Of a stretch of 39,668 bases of DNA, positions 7,668 through 15,915 are shown piece by piece. How positions within the stretch are numbered: the stretch's first letter is position 1; each line of letters starts with the position of its first letter. The position numbers and the translations under genes were made by a program. Under the pieces are notes generated by a model. That model was given only the letters and a program-made list of their open reading frames with translations, did not search any database and was not told where the DNA came from. This stretch comes from Candidatus Halocynthiibacter alkanivorans (GTDB lineage: Bacteria > Pseudomonadota > Alphaproteobacteria > Rhodobacterales > Rhodobacteraceae). The stretch lies in NCBI RefSeq assembly GCF_003333265.1, contig NZ_QOLB01000121.1, forward strand, positions 1 to 39,668, given 5' to 3'.

Positions 7668-8654
7668 TTATTTCAGCGCCGCATTGGTGATGTCGAGCGT
7701 ATAGGCGCCCTCTGGCATCATGGTGATCACCGGATCGGAGCCACCAGACATCAGCGAATCCACCGTGCGGGTATAGGCCGCGATATCAAGCGCCCCTTCT
7801 GAGCCCGCAGTCAGCTTGGCGATCTCCCCCATCATCCGACGCTGATGTTTGACGGTCTGCGCCCCGGTCTCATCATATTCCAGCACGATGTCGGCCGCCT
7901 CATCCGGATTGGCCTCAGCGTATTTCCAGCCCTTCATAGAGGCGCGCACAAAGCGCACCAGCTCGTCCTTGAACTCCTCGTCCGACAGCCGCTCTTCCAG
8001 CACATAAAGCCCGTCTTCCAGCGTCGCCACACCCTGATTTTCGTACTTAAAGGTGATCAGCTCATCCGCACCCAGACCGGCATCAATGATCTGCCAGTAT
8101 TCATTGTAGGTCATGGTGGACACACAATCGGCCTGTTTCTGCAGAATCGGATCGACGTTAAAGCCTTGCTTCAGCACCGTCACACCGGCGTCAGAGCCGT
8201 CGGTGGCGAGACCCAGCTGGCTCATCCAGCTCAGGAAGGGGAATTCATTGCCAAAGAACCACACACCCAGCGTCTTGCCGGCGAAATCCGCAGGCGAGGT
8301 GATGCCAGTGTCGGTGCGGCAGGTCAGCATCATGCCGGAACTCGCGAACGGCTGTGCGATATTGACCATCGGCAGACCTTTTTCCCGCGCCGCCAACGCC
8401 GCCGGCATCCACTCGACGGTGACATCAGCGCCACCACCGGCCAAAACCTGGGTCGGCGCAATATCAGGCCCGCCCGGTTTGATGGTCACATTCAGGTCTT
8501 CCTCGGAATAAAAGCCTTTTTCCAGCGCCACGTAATAACCGGCAAACTGCGCCTGGGTCACCCATTTCAACTGCAGCGTCAGATCATCCGGCTCGGCCCA
8601 TGCGGCCCCGCCCATCACGCTCAGCACCAGCGCGCTTGTCAGTAACTTCTTCAT
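7668..8654 (-). CDS. NMT1/SsuA-type ABC substrate-binding protein, probable pyrimidine uptake
   Basis: Periplasmic binding protein of 328 residues with a Sec signal peptide (MKKLLTSALVLSVMGGAAWA, cleavage near residue 20). The mature part opens LTLQLKWVTQAQFAGYYVA and contains EKGFYSEEDLNVTIKPGGPD, the pattern of THI5/NMT1-like proteins that bind pyrimidine derivatives, sulfonates or related small molecules. It is the last gene of a minus-strand set: ATPase, permease, a 91-codon linker frame, permease, binding protein. The set lies directly beside dihydropyrimidinase and the dihydropyrimidine dehydrogenase genes, so uptake of uracil, thymine, hydantoin or a precursor is the best guess from context. 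Having the binding protein last, with its own terminator, is less usual than having it first. Confidence 0.85.
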   Translation of the reverse strand: MKKLLTSALVLSVMGGAAWAEPDDLTLQLKWVTQAQFAGYYVALEKGFYSEEDLNVTIKPGGPDIAPTQVLAGGGADVTVEWMPAALAAREKGLPMVNIAQPFASSGMMLTCRTDTGITSPADFAGKTLGVWFFGNEFPFLSWMSQLGLATDGSDAGVTVLKQGFNVDPILQKQADCVSTMTYNEYWQIIDAGLGADELITFKYENQGVATLEDGLYVLEERLSDEEFKDELVRFVRASMKGWKYAEANPDEAADIVLEYDETGAQTVKHQRRMMGEIAKLTAGSEGALDIAAYTRTVDSLMSGGSDPVITMMPEGAYTLDITNAALK

Positions 8655-8792
8655 ATCAAATAACCTCCATGTTGATGTCCGGGCGTTTTCGCCCTTGTTT
8701 CAGAGCGTTGCCGCCCCTGTTTGTCACCGGGCTAAACGCCCGGATTGGATCAGAAATGTCATTCCCGTCAGAAATGTCACCCCCGGTTTAAA

Positions 8793-9758
8793 CTATCCCC
8801 GCTGGGACGGATGCCAGAATGTCACCCGCTTTTCGATCAGCCCGACCAGACCATAAAACGCCGAGCCGGTCAAAGCCGCCACGGTGATTTCTGCCCAGAC
8901 CATGTCCAGCCCCAACCGTCCGACCTCAGTCGAGATGCGAAAGCCCATGCCCTTGATCGGAGACCCAAAAAACTCCGCCACAATCGCCCCGATCAGCGCC
9001 AGGGTGGTGGCGATTTTCAGCCCGTTAAAGATAAAGGGCATCGCCGCCGGCAGCCGCAGTTTGATCAGCGCCTGCCAATAAGAGGCGGAATAGGTCTTCA
9101 TCAGGTCACGCTGCATCATCGTGGTGTCTGCCAGCCCGGCCACCGTATTCACCAGCACCGGGAAAAACACCATGATCACCACCACCGCCGCCTTGGACTG
9201 CCAGTCAAAGCCGAACCACATCACCAGGATCGGCGCCACGCCGATGATCGGCAAAGCGGCGACAAAATTGCCCACCGGCAACAGCCCGCGCTGCAGGAAG
9301 GGCGAGCGGTCGATCAAAACCGCCACCGCCACCGCCGCACCACATCCCATCAGATAGCCGCTCAACGCGCCTTTGATGATGGTCTGCACAAAATCAACCC
9401 AGAGTGTCGGAATTTCCGTGGCAAAACGGGCGGCAATCGCCGAGGGCGGCGGCAGAATCACCGCCGGCACGCCGAACAACATCACCACCAGCTGCCACAG
9501 GCCCAGCAAGGTCAGCCCGAATAACGCAGGCACCACAAAACTGCCACGCCCGCTCGCCGCCAAACTTGTATTGATCCACCACATGCCCAACCAGACGGCG
9601 AGCACTGCGGCCACTTTCCAGCCAAAAAATGCCGCCAGAATGACCCCAGCAACAAAGGCCCAGAACCTGAATGAGAAGACATGTTCGAGCGGGAAATTAC
9701 TAATGTCGAGCAGCGACACCCACCGCTCCCATTTCTCAGTGACTTTTGCCAGGCTCAT
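8793..9758 (-). CDS. SsuC/ThiX-like ABC permease (first copy)
   Basis: Inner-membrane permease of 321 residues (BPD_transp_1 fold). Hydrophobic helices are visible from about residue 30 onward. The ATPase-contact (EAA-like) segment is about residues 220-250: TYSASYWQALIKLRLPAAMP. The N-terminal ~75 residues (with HVFSFRFWAFVAGVILAAFF) add one or two extra helices compared with SsuC. The ATG at 9758 overlaps the stop of the 91-codon frame upstream (ATGA). It pairs with the permease at 10027-10890, so the transporter is probably a heterodimer of two permeases with one ATPase. Gap to the binding-protein gene is 138 bp. Confidence 0.85.
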   Translation of the reverse strand: MSLAKVTEKWERWVSLLDISNFPLEHVFSFRFWAFVAGVILAAFFGWKVAAVLAVWLGMWWINTSLAASGRGSFVVPALFGLTLLGLWQLVVMLFGVPAVILPPPSAIAARFATEIPTLWVDFVQTIIKGALSGYLMGCGAAVAVAVLIDRSPFLQRGLLPVGNFVAALPIIGVAPILVMWFGFDWQSKAAVVVIMVFFPVLVNTVAGLADTTMMQRDLMKTYSASYWQALIKLRLPAAMPFIFNGLKIATTLALIGAIVAEFFGSPIKGMGFRISTEVGRLGLDMVWAEITVAALTGSAFYGLVGLIEKRVTFWHPSQRG

Positions 9759-10030
9759 TGCGCCATCCCCACCCGCTCAACAATGCCGGAAATACCCGCC
9801 AGTGCCGGCACCCGCCTCCAGGTCAGCACGCCGCTGCCCCTCCCAAATGTGATGCTCATGGCCCCGGCCGCTCTTGCCGCTCTCACCGCAGCCCCAGCCG
9901 CTTGTTTCTTTTTGGTGAAAATATCCCGGGGTGTGAACTGGCCGCAGGCCAGGAGAGGGGCAGCGCCCCTCTGATGCGTCCTGCCGCGGGCGGCACCGCT
10001 CAGCGCCATTGTCGCCATCGCATAATTCAT
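9755..10030 (-). pseudogene. 91-codon linker frame: duplicated permease tail plus repeat-like element
   Basis: This frame begins with ATG 10030 overlapping the stop of the upstream permease and ends with TGA overlapping the start of the downstream permease, so ribosomes could pass through all three. It does not look like a normal protein. Its last 17 residues (ALAGISGIVERVGMAQ region) repeat the last residues of the upstream permease (GIVGIVERMTLKRMGMAQ) with a 5-residue in-frame deletion, and the DNA around 9770-9790 matches that around 10060-10080. The middle (9900-9980) contains TTTTTGGTGAAAATATCCC and two adjacent small palindromes (CTGGCC-GCA-GGCCAG at 9938-9952; AGAGGGGC-AGC-GCCCCTCT at 9954-9972), which look like an extragenic repeat common in Rhodobacteraceae. 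I read it as a duplication scar filled by a repeat, possibly still translated. Confidence 0.45.
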
Positions 10031-10890
10031 TGCGCCATCCCCATCCGTTTTAACGTCATCCGCTCAACAATGCCGACAATGCCCACCAGCATCCCCGCCA
10101 ACGCTGCCGCCGCCAGAAGTGCCGACCATATCTGAATGGTCTGACCGTAATATGAGCCCGACAACAGCCGCGCCCCAAGTCCGCGCACCGCGCCCGAGGG
10201 CAGTTCGGCGACAATGGTGCCCACCAGCGAGGCAGCGACCCCGACTTTGAGCGAGGCGAACAGATAGGGCATTGAAGACGGCAGCCGCAGCTTCCAGAAC
10301 ATCGCAGCGCCCGAAGCATTATAAGTGCGCATCAGGTCCAGCTGCATCATGTCCGGTGCCCGCAACCCTTTGACCATGCCGACGACCACCGGGAAGAACG
10401 ACAGATAGGCCGAAATCACCGCTTTGGGCAGCAAGCCCTGCACCCCCATCGAATTCAGCACCACGATAATCATCGGCGCAATCGCCAGAATCGGGATGGT
10501 CTGGGAGGCAATCGCCCAGGGCATCACGCTCATATCCATCGCCCGGTTATAGACAATGCCGATGGCCAGCAGAATGCCGGCGGTGGTGCCGATGCCAAAA
10601 CCGACCATGGTGGCGGAAAAAGTGATCCAGCCGTGAAACACCAGCGAGCGTTTGCTGGTGATCTTTTTGCCCACTGTGGTCTTCCACAGCTCAGCCGCCA
10701 CCTGATGCGGCGCCGGCAGCTTGGGGCGGTCCTGCGCCATCGTATCGGCAACCACCTCGGAAAAACTCAACTCCACGCCGGCGCGCTCAGCCTGGTCCTG
10801 CGTCCAGGTGGAATTCATCACCACGGCGCCGGCGTACCAGATCACAACGATCGCCAGCAGCACCGTCAGGATTGGAAACAGATTACGCAT
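10027..10890 (-). CDS. SsuC/ThiX-like ABC permease (second copy)
   Basis: Inner-membrane permease of 287 residues. I start it at ATG 10890 (MRNLFPILTVLLAIVVIWYAG), which follows AAGGGGA at a normal distance; the longer frame from 10944 adds a charged non-homologous leader. The first helix is followed by a periplasmic segment of about 55 residues, then the BPD_transp_1 core. The cytosolic coupling loop TYNASGAAMFWKLRLPSSMP is at about residues 190-210. Close similarity of this loop to the partner permease supports a common origin of the two. The gene is downstream of the ATPase (84-bp gap) and its stop overlaps the 91-codon linker frame. Confidence 0.85.
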   Translation of the reverse strand: MRNLFPILTVLLAIVVIWYAGAVVMNSTWTQDQAERAGVELSFSEVVADTMAQDRPKLPAPHQVAAELWKTTVGKKITSKRSLVFHGWITFSATMVGFGIGTTAGILLAIGIVYNRAMDMSVMPWAIASQTIPILAIAPMIIVVLNSMGVQGLLPKAVISAYLSFFPVVVGMVKGLRAPDMMQLDLMRTYNASGAAMFWKLRLPSSMPYLFASLKVGVAASLVGTIVAELPSGAVRGLGARLLSGSYYGQTIQIWSALLAAAALAGMLVGIVGIVERMTLKRMGMAQ

Positions 10891-10974
10891 CACCGTTCCC
10901 CTTCCGTGCCTGCTTTTGCACAACCCGTGCTGCGTTTTGTGCAATTTTCACATAAGTTCGCTGCTCAACGGCCA

Positions 10975-11748
10975 TTATGCATGCCCCGCTTTCAGCCCTT
11001 CACGCACCCGGTGCGCGATGGCAATGAATTCCGCACTGTCGCGGATTTCCAGCGGCCGTTCTTTGGGCAATGTGCTTTCGATCACGTCCGAAATGCGCCC
11101 CGGACGCGGGCTCATCACCACTATTTTGGTCGACAGGAAAACCGCCTCGGGGATCGAGTGGGTGACAAAAGCGATGGTCTTATTGGTGCGCGCCCAAAGC
11201 TGTAAAAGCTGCTCATTCAGATGGTCCCGCACGATCTCGTCCAGCGCGCCAAAGGGTTCATCCATAAGCATAATATCGGCATCAAAGGCCAGCGCGCGGG
11301 CAATAGAGGCGCGCTGCTGCATGCCACCGGACAGCTGCCAGGGGAACTTGTTTTCAAACCCGTTCAGATCGACCAGGTCCAGCACCCGTTTCACCCGTTC
11401 CTGACGCTCAGCCTTATCAAAGCCCATGATTTCCAGCGGCAATTTCACATTGCCCGCAATGGTGCGCCACGGATACAGCCCGGCGGCCTGGAACACATAG
11501 CCATAAGCCCTTGCTTGCCTTGCTTCTTCCGGGCTCATCCCGTTGACCGAAATCTCGCCTCCGGTGGGAGTTTCCAGCCCTGCAATGGCGCGCAGAAAGG
11601 TGGTTTTACCGCAGCCCGAGGGCCCGATAAAACTGACAAAATCGCCTTTGTTGATCTCAAGATTGACGTCTTTTAACGCATGCACCGGTCCGTCATTGGT
11701 CTGAAACGTCAGATCTAGCCCGCTCGCGTGAATTACTGGCTCTGTCAT
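10975..11748 (-). CDS. SsuB/ThiZ-like ABC transporter ATPase
   Basis: Nucleotide-binding subunit of 257 residues. Visible motifs: Walker A GPSGCGKTT (about residues 42-50), signature LSGGMQQRASIARAL (about 140-154), Walker B IMLMDEPFGALDE and H-loop VTHSIPEAV. The GGMQQR form and the DEPFGALDE sequence are typical for nitrate/sulfonate/taurine/pyrimidine-type importers. It is the first gene of the minus-strand importer set and lies 98 bp downstream of hydA, from which it is separated by a terminator, so it probably has its own promoter. No RutR-like motif was found in that 98-bp gap. Confidence 0.9.
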   Translation of the reverse strand: MTEPVIHASGLDLTFQTNDGPVHALKDVNLEINKGDFVSFIGPSGCGKTTFLRAIAGLETPTGGEISVNGMSPEEARQARAYGYVFQAAGLYPWRTIAGNVKLPLEIMGFDKAERQERVKRVLDLVDLNGFENKFPWQLSGGMQQRASIARALAFDADIMLMDEPFGALDEIVRDHLNEQLLQLWARTNKTIAFVTHSIPEAVFLSTKIVVMSPRPGRISDVIESTLPKERPLEIRDSAEFIAIAHRVREGLKAGHA

Positions 11749-11811
11749 TGGCTGTAATTTATCCCTGTCGCCCGGAAAATTTTACCTTCCAGGCCGTTGT
11801 TATTCTTAGAT

Positions 11812-11838
11812 AAAAACCGCCCCCAACAGAGGGAGCGG
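11812..11838 (-). terminator. Intrinsic terminator after dihydropyrimidinase
   Basis: On the minus strand an 8-bp stem (11831-11838 with 11817-11824, one G-U pair, 6-nt loop) is followed by five U residues (11812-11816). It lies just beyond the hydA stop codon and separates hydA from the importer genes. Confidence 0.8.
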
Positions 11839-11846
11839 CCTGATCG

Positions 11847-13298
11847 TTATACTCCTGAGGCCGGAATGCCGCTGCGCTCTACCGGACGTGGCGCGGTCAG
11901 CTCTTTCCAGTTGGACAGCGCTTTGTTCACCGTGCCGTTGGGCTCACGGGCGACAAATTTGCCGTGGCCCTCTTTCGCCTGCAATACCCCGTCTTTCACC
12001 GCCACAAAACCACGGGTCAGCGTATAGCGCGGCAGCCCTTTCACGTGATGACCTTCAAACACGTTGTAGTCGATGTTGGAGACCTGTTTGTCGGCAGTAA
12101 TGGTCTTTTCTTTTTCAGGATCCCATACCACCAGATCCGCGTCCGCACCCACCAGAATCGCACCCTTTTTAGGATAACAATTCAATATCTTAGCAATATT
12201 GGTCGAGGTTACGGCAACAAATTCGTTCATCGTCAGACGCCCGGTCGCTACCCCCTGGGTCCACAGCATCGGCATACGGTCTTCCAGACCGCCAGTGCCG
12301 TTTGGAATCTTGGTGAAATCACCCACTCCGCTGCGTTTCTGCTCAGTGGTAAAAGCACAATGGTCCGTCGCCACAACGCTCAATGAGCCCGACTGCAAAC
12401 CGGCCCAGAGGCTGTCCTGATGTTTTTTATTGCGGAACGGCGGCGACATCACCCGGCGCGCAGCATGGTCCCAATCCTTGTTGAAATATTCGCTCTCATC
12501 CAGCGTCAGATGCTGGATAAGCGGTTCACCCCAAACGCGTTTTCCCTGCATGCGCGCCCGGCGGATCGCCTCGTGGCTTTCTTCACAAGAAGTATGCACC
12601 ACATACAAAGGTGCCCCGGCCATATCCGCAATCATAATCGCCCGGTTGGTTGCTTCGCCCTCGACCTGCGGTGGACGGGAATAAGCATGCGCCTCAGGTC
12701 CGGTGTTGCCCTCCGCCAGAAGTCTTTGCTGAAGTTCTGCGACAACATCGCCATTCTCGGCATGCACCAGCGGCGTCGCCCCCAGTTCAGCACAGCGTGA
12801 AAACGACGCGTAAAGCTCGTCATCATTCACCATCAACGCGCCCTTATAGGCGAGGAAGTGCTTGAAAGTATTGATACCTTTTTCAGTGACGGCTTTCATC
12901 TCGTCAAAGACCTGCTCGCCCCACCAGGTCACCGCCATGTGGTAAGAATAGTCACAGGCGGCAAGGCTGGATTTGTTGTGCCAGCGATCGAGCGCTGCCA
13001 GCAAAGACTCCCCCGGATTTGGCAGCGCAAAATCCACCACCATCGTGGTGCCCCCGGCCAGAGCAGCCCGCGTACCAGAGCCAAAATCGTCGCTGGAATA
13101 GGTGCCCATAAATGGCATTTCCAGATGGGTATGGGGGTCGATGCCGCCAGGCATCACGTAACAGCCGCTGGCATCAAGGGTTTCATCCCCCTGTAAATCC
13201 TTGCCAATTTCAATGATAACTCCGTTCTCAATCAGAACATCTGCCACATAGGTCAGATCGGCTGTGACAACGGTGCCTCCTTTGATGACGGTGGTCAT
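11847..13298 (-). CDS. hydA: Dihydropyrimidinase / hydantoinase
   Basis: Cyclic-amide hydrolase of 483 residues that opens the ring of 5,6-dihydrouracil or dihydrothymine to N-carbamoyl-beta-amino acids, step two of the reductive pyrimidine pathway. The start at 13298 (MTTVIKGGTVVTADLTYVAD) follows AAGGA; the longer frame to 13376 is not homologous. Metal ligands are all visible: DPHTH (residues 54-58), the lysine that is carbamylated (K152 in YKGALM), His179 (PLVHAEN), a His in VVHTS near 235, and the Asp in VATDHCAF near 313. Neighbours are the carbamoyl-amidohydrolase upstream and the pyrimidine-type importer downstream. A RutR-like palindrome at 13417-13432 lies about 120 bp upstream of its start. 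The gene is also called pydB; hydantoin as substrate cannot be excluded. Confidence 0.95.
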   Translation of the reverse strand: MTTVIKGGTVVTADLTYVADVLIENGVIIEIGKDLQGDETLDASGCYVMPGGIDPHTHLEMPFMGTYSSDDFGSGTRAALAGGTTMVVDFALPNPGESLLAALDRWHNKSSLAACDYSYHMAVTWWGEQVFDEMKAVTEKGINTFKHFLAYKGALMVNDDELYASFSRCAELGATPLVHAENGDVVAELQQRLLAEGNTGPEAHAYSRPPQVEGEATNRAIMIADMAGAPLYVVHTSCEESHEAIRRARMQGKRVWGEPLIQHLTLDESEYFNKDWDHAARRVMSPPFRNKKHQDSLWAGLQSGSLSVVATDHCAFTTEQKRSGVGDFTKIPNGTGGLEDRMPMLWTQGVATGRLTMNEFVAVTSTNIAKILNCYPKKGAILVGADADLVVWDPEKEKTITADKQVSNIDYNVFEGHHVKGLPRYTLTRGFVAVKDGVLQAKEGHGKFVAREPNGTVNKALSNWKELTAPRPVERSGIPASGV

Positions 13299-13598
13299 GG
13301 CTACTATTCCTTGTTGGTGGCGCCCTCGCATTTGTTGCAGGGTCACTTGGTTATTGTCGGCGCGCGGCCCGGGCATTGCCGCGCTGCCGTTTTGTCTTTT
13401 GCATGCTGCACTGAAACTGACCGTCCGGTCAAATATCCACTGCGTCTATCTGCGTTCTTTTGCGACAGCGTTCTGCCTGGGCCGGTTTCCTGCATCCGGA
13501 AACCCCGCCTTATACAAGCGTCGAGATTTCAGATTTCTCCGTGCAACTTCAATGCATTGATCGCCTATATTACGCGGATATATTCCTCAGAAACTGGC
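13299..13598. promoter_or_regulatory. Upstream region of hydA
   Basis: A 300-bp gap between two minus-strand genes. It contains the RutR-like site at 13417-13432. No small protein gene is convincing in either strand. Such a long gap between two genes that act in sequence suggests hydA has its own promoter in addition to any read-through from hyuC. Confidence 0.5.
13417..13432 (-). promoter_or_regulatory. RutR-like operator upstream of hydA
   Basis: Read on the minus strand the sequence is TTGACCGGACGGTCAG. It keeps the palindromic TGACC/GGTCA arms and spacing of the RutR consensus known from E. coli (TTGACCANNTGGTCAA), with A/T replaced by G/C at the inner position of both arms, which keeps the symmetry. 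Confidence 0.6.
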
Positions 13599-14849
13599 TC
13601 ATTCCACGATCACAGCCGTTTCCAGAACCGCATGCAGCAACACGTCCGCCCCCGCTGCAGCCCAGTCCTGACTGATGTCTTCCGCCTCGTTATGGCTCAA
13701 CCCGTCAACACAGGGGCACATGATCATCGCCGTTGGCGCAACTTTGTTGATCCAACACGCATCATGCCCGGCTCCCGAAATGATATCGCGATGGCTGTAG
13801 CCCAGACGCTCGGCCGCGTTGCGCACCGCAGTGACACAGGCCGGATCAAACGTCACCGGATCAAAGCCGCCGACCTTCTCAAACTCGATGCCCAGCCCCA
13901 TTTCAGCACAGATCTCCGCCGCGCCTTTTTTGAACCGTGTCTCCATATCCTCAATGACTTCCAGCACCGGAGAGCGGAAATCGACCGTAAACACCACCTT
14001 GCCCGGGATCACGTTACGCGAATTGGGGAAAACGTCGATGTGACCGGCCGCCCCCACCGCATTTGGTTTGTGGGACCAGGCGATTTCATCGACCAATTGC
14101 AAACACTTAGCCATGCCAAGCCCGGCGTTATAACGCATCGGCATCGGGGTGGATCCGGTATGCGCGTCCTTGCCGGTGATGGTCACCTGAGTCCAGCTCA
14201 GGCCCTGACCATGGGTGACAACACCGATGTCTTTGTCCTCGTTTTCCAGGATTGGCCCCTGCTCAATATGCAGCTCAAACATCGCATGCATCTTGCGCGC
14301 GCCGACGTCCTCATCGCCTTTCCAGCCAATGCGGGCCAGCTCATCGCCGAATTTTTTCCCCGCGGCGTCTTCGCGCGCATAGGCCCAGTCCTGACTGTGT
14401 ACCTCAGCAAAAACCCCCGACGCCAGCATCGCCGGTGCATAGCGCGTGCCTTCTTCATTGGTCCAGTTGGTAACCACGATCGGGTGTTTGGTTTTCAGCC
14501 CCAGATCATTCATACTGCGCACGGCTTCAAGCCCGGCCAGCACCCCCAGAACACCGTCATATTTTCCGCCCGTCGGCTGCGTGTCCAGATGGCTGCCCAT
14601 ATAGACCGGCAAGGCGTCGGGATCGCTGCCCTCACGGCGCATAAACATATTGCCCATGGTATCGACGCCCATGCTCAGCCCGGCATCTTCGCACCAGGAC
14701 TGAAACAACCGCCGCCCTTCGCCATCTTCATCGGTCAGTGTCTGACGGTTGTTGCCACCCGCCACGCCTGGCCCGATTTTGGCCATCTCCATCAGGCTGT
14801 CCCACAGACGGTTGCTGTTGATCTTAATATTCTCGCCTGGCGCCGCCAT
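13599..14849 (-). CDS. hyuC: M20-family carbamoyl-amidohydrolase (beta-ureidopropionase type)
   Basis: Metal-dependent hydrolase of 416 residues that removes the carbamoyl group from N-carbamoyl amino acids, releasing ammonia and CO2; in this context step three of reductive pyrimidine degradation (beta-ureidopropionase, pydC) is most likely. Motifs: GSHLDTQ with His87 and Asp89, the tandem Glu132/133 in TNEEGTR, HIEQGP with His194, and the C-terminal GAGHDA and SHNEAE blocks. ATG 14849 follows GGGAGG. Allantoate amidohydrolase and N-carbamoyl-L-amino acid hydrolase share the same family, so substrate rests on the neighbours hydA, preA and preT. It is divergent from the RutR-type regulator, with a strong RutR-like operator between them. 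Confidence 0.9.
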   Translation of the reverse strand: MAAPGENIKINSNRLWDSLMEMAKIGPGVAGGNNRQTLTDEDGEGRRLFQSWCEDAGLSMGVDTMGNMFMRREGSDPDALPVYMGSHLDTQPTGGKYDGVLGVLAGLEAVRSMNDLGLKTKHPIVVTNWTNEEGTRYAPAMLASGVFAEVHSQDWAYAREDAAGKKFGDELARIGWKGDEDVGARKMHAMFELHIEQGPILENEDKDIGVVTHGQGLSWTQVTITGKDAHTGSTPMPMRYNAGLGMAKCLQLVDEIAWSHKPNAVGAAGHIDVFPNSRNVIPGKVVFTVDFRSPVLEVIEDMETRFKKGAAEICAEMGLGIEFEKVGGFDPVTFDPACVTAVRNAAERLGYSHRDIISGAGHDACWINKVAPTAMIMCPCVDGLSHNEAEDISQDWAAAGADVLLHAVLETAVIVE

Positions 14850-15183
14850 CGCAGCCTCCCTTTTTTACCCTGTTGACGGGGCAGTCCTTTTTACGAACCG
14901 CTCGCCTTGTTTTTGCACCGGCGCGCCCAGTTCGCGCGCCCGCGGCTTAATCGTTTTGTGGCCCCCGCCTCTTGCGTTCATGACGCAGGACAGCGATGCA
15001 AAAATCCGATAAGTTTGACCAAATGGTCAGAACCACGCTATCAGAGGTTCTGCACCAGTCAAGAACCGTCACACATTCAAAGCGGACCATTTTGCCTCCG
15101 ACCGGAATTTCGCACAGAAGCATCTTTAATCTGGCGGGGAATTGGGCAGAATGGAAACCTGAGCGACAGGAAAGAACCGACAG
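14850..15183. promoter_or_regulatory. Divergent hyuC-rutR control region
   Basis: 334-bp gap between hyuC (minus) and the TetR-type regulator (plus). It holds the best RutR-like palindrome (15015-15030). On the plus strand the TTGACC of that palindrome could serve as a -35 hexamer with TATCAG 18 bp downstream (15039-15044) as -10, which would make the regulator self-repressing. No other gene is seen. Confidence 0.5.
15015..15030 (+). promoter_or_regulatory. RutR-like operator between hyuC and the regulator
   Basis: TTGACCAAATGGTCAG differs from the E. coli RutR consensus TTGACCANNTGGTCAA only at the last base. Perfect TGACCA/TGGTCA arms with a 2-bp centre. Confidence 0.75.
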
Positions 15184-15813
15184 ATGAGCACATCGCGACC
15201 GCAGACCCGAATCCAGAAGAAAAACAAAGCCGCCATTCTAGAAGCCGCGCTGAGCGTGTTTTCACGGCATGGGTTCAGAGGCGCGACGCTGGATCAGATT
15301 GCAAACGAAGCCGGGCTGTCCAAGCCAAATCTGCTGTATTATTTCCCCTCGAAAGTTTCGATGCACCAGACCCTTCTGTCGAATCTTCTGCACCGCTGGC
15401 TGGATCCTCTCATCGCGATTGACCCGGAAGGCGAGCCGGTTGAAGAAGTTCTGGCCTACGTCTTGCGCAAACTTGAAATGGCACGTTTGTTTCCACGGGA
15501 AAGCCGTCTGTTTGCCAATGAAATTGTTCAGGGTGCGCCTAATTTCATGGACCAGATTGAAGGCGAACTGAAAGTTCTTGTAGATGAAAAAGCGGCGCTG
15601 TTCACTTCGTGGATGGAGACAGGAAGTCTAGCTAAGTCAGACCCTTATCATTTAATTTTTTCGATCTGGGCGACGACACAGCATTACGCTGATTATGATG
15701 CACAGGTCCGGATCATCCTGCGCCCGCAAGAAGACACCCATTTTGCTGATGCGGCCATCTACCTGGAAACTCTGTTCCGACGCATGCTCACGCCGGTGCC
15801 GGGGCTGAAGTAA
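15184..15813 (+). CDS. rutR: TetR-family regulator, RutR-like
   Basis: 209-residue repressor. The N-terminal TetR helix-turn-helix covers about residues 12-58 (AILEAALSVFSRHGFRGATL and the recognition segment LSKPNLLYYFPSKVSMHQTL). The C-terminal ligand domain contains LFPRESRLFANEIVQGAP and IFSIWATTQHYADYDAQV, blocks I associate with RutR, the uracil/thymine-sensing regulator. The ATG at 15184 has only a distant AGGAAAG; no better start is available. In E. coli RutR controls the oxidative Rut pathway and carAB; here the neighbours are reductive-pathway genes. A near-consensus RutR site sits 154 bp upstream, and two more are at 13417 and 19185. Confidence 0.85.
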   Translation: MSTSRPQTRIQKKNKAAILEAALSVFSRHGFRGATLDQIANEAGLSKPNLLYYFPSKVSMHQTLLSNLLHRWLDPLIAIDPEGEPVEEVLAYVLRKLEMARLFPRESRLFANEIVQGAPNFMDQIEGELKVLVDEKAALFTSWMETGSLAKSDPYHLIFSIWATTQHYADYDAQVRIILRPQEDTHFADAAIYLETLFRRMLTPVPGLK

Positions 15814-15915
15814 CCTTCCCTTAACCACCGCGCTCAGATTTTCTTGCCTGCGACTCCGTCAGGGTCTATTTTAAAGTGTCTGTCGGTGGGGGCTTCCGAA
15901 TATTGGGAGCTAGGG

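Noticed and set aside
9394-9582. Small minus-strand frames inside the first permease
   Set aside because: Out-of-frame shadows of the permease gene.
13311-14876. 521-codon plus-strand open frame opposite hyuC
   Set aside because: Arises as the antisense of a GC-rich real gene; product is His/Arg-rich with no known domain, and the minus-strand M20 hydrolase has all its catalytic residues.
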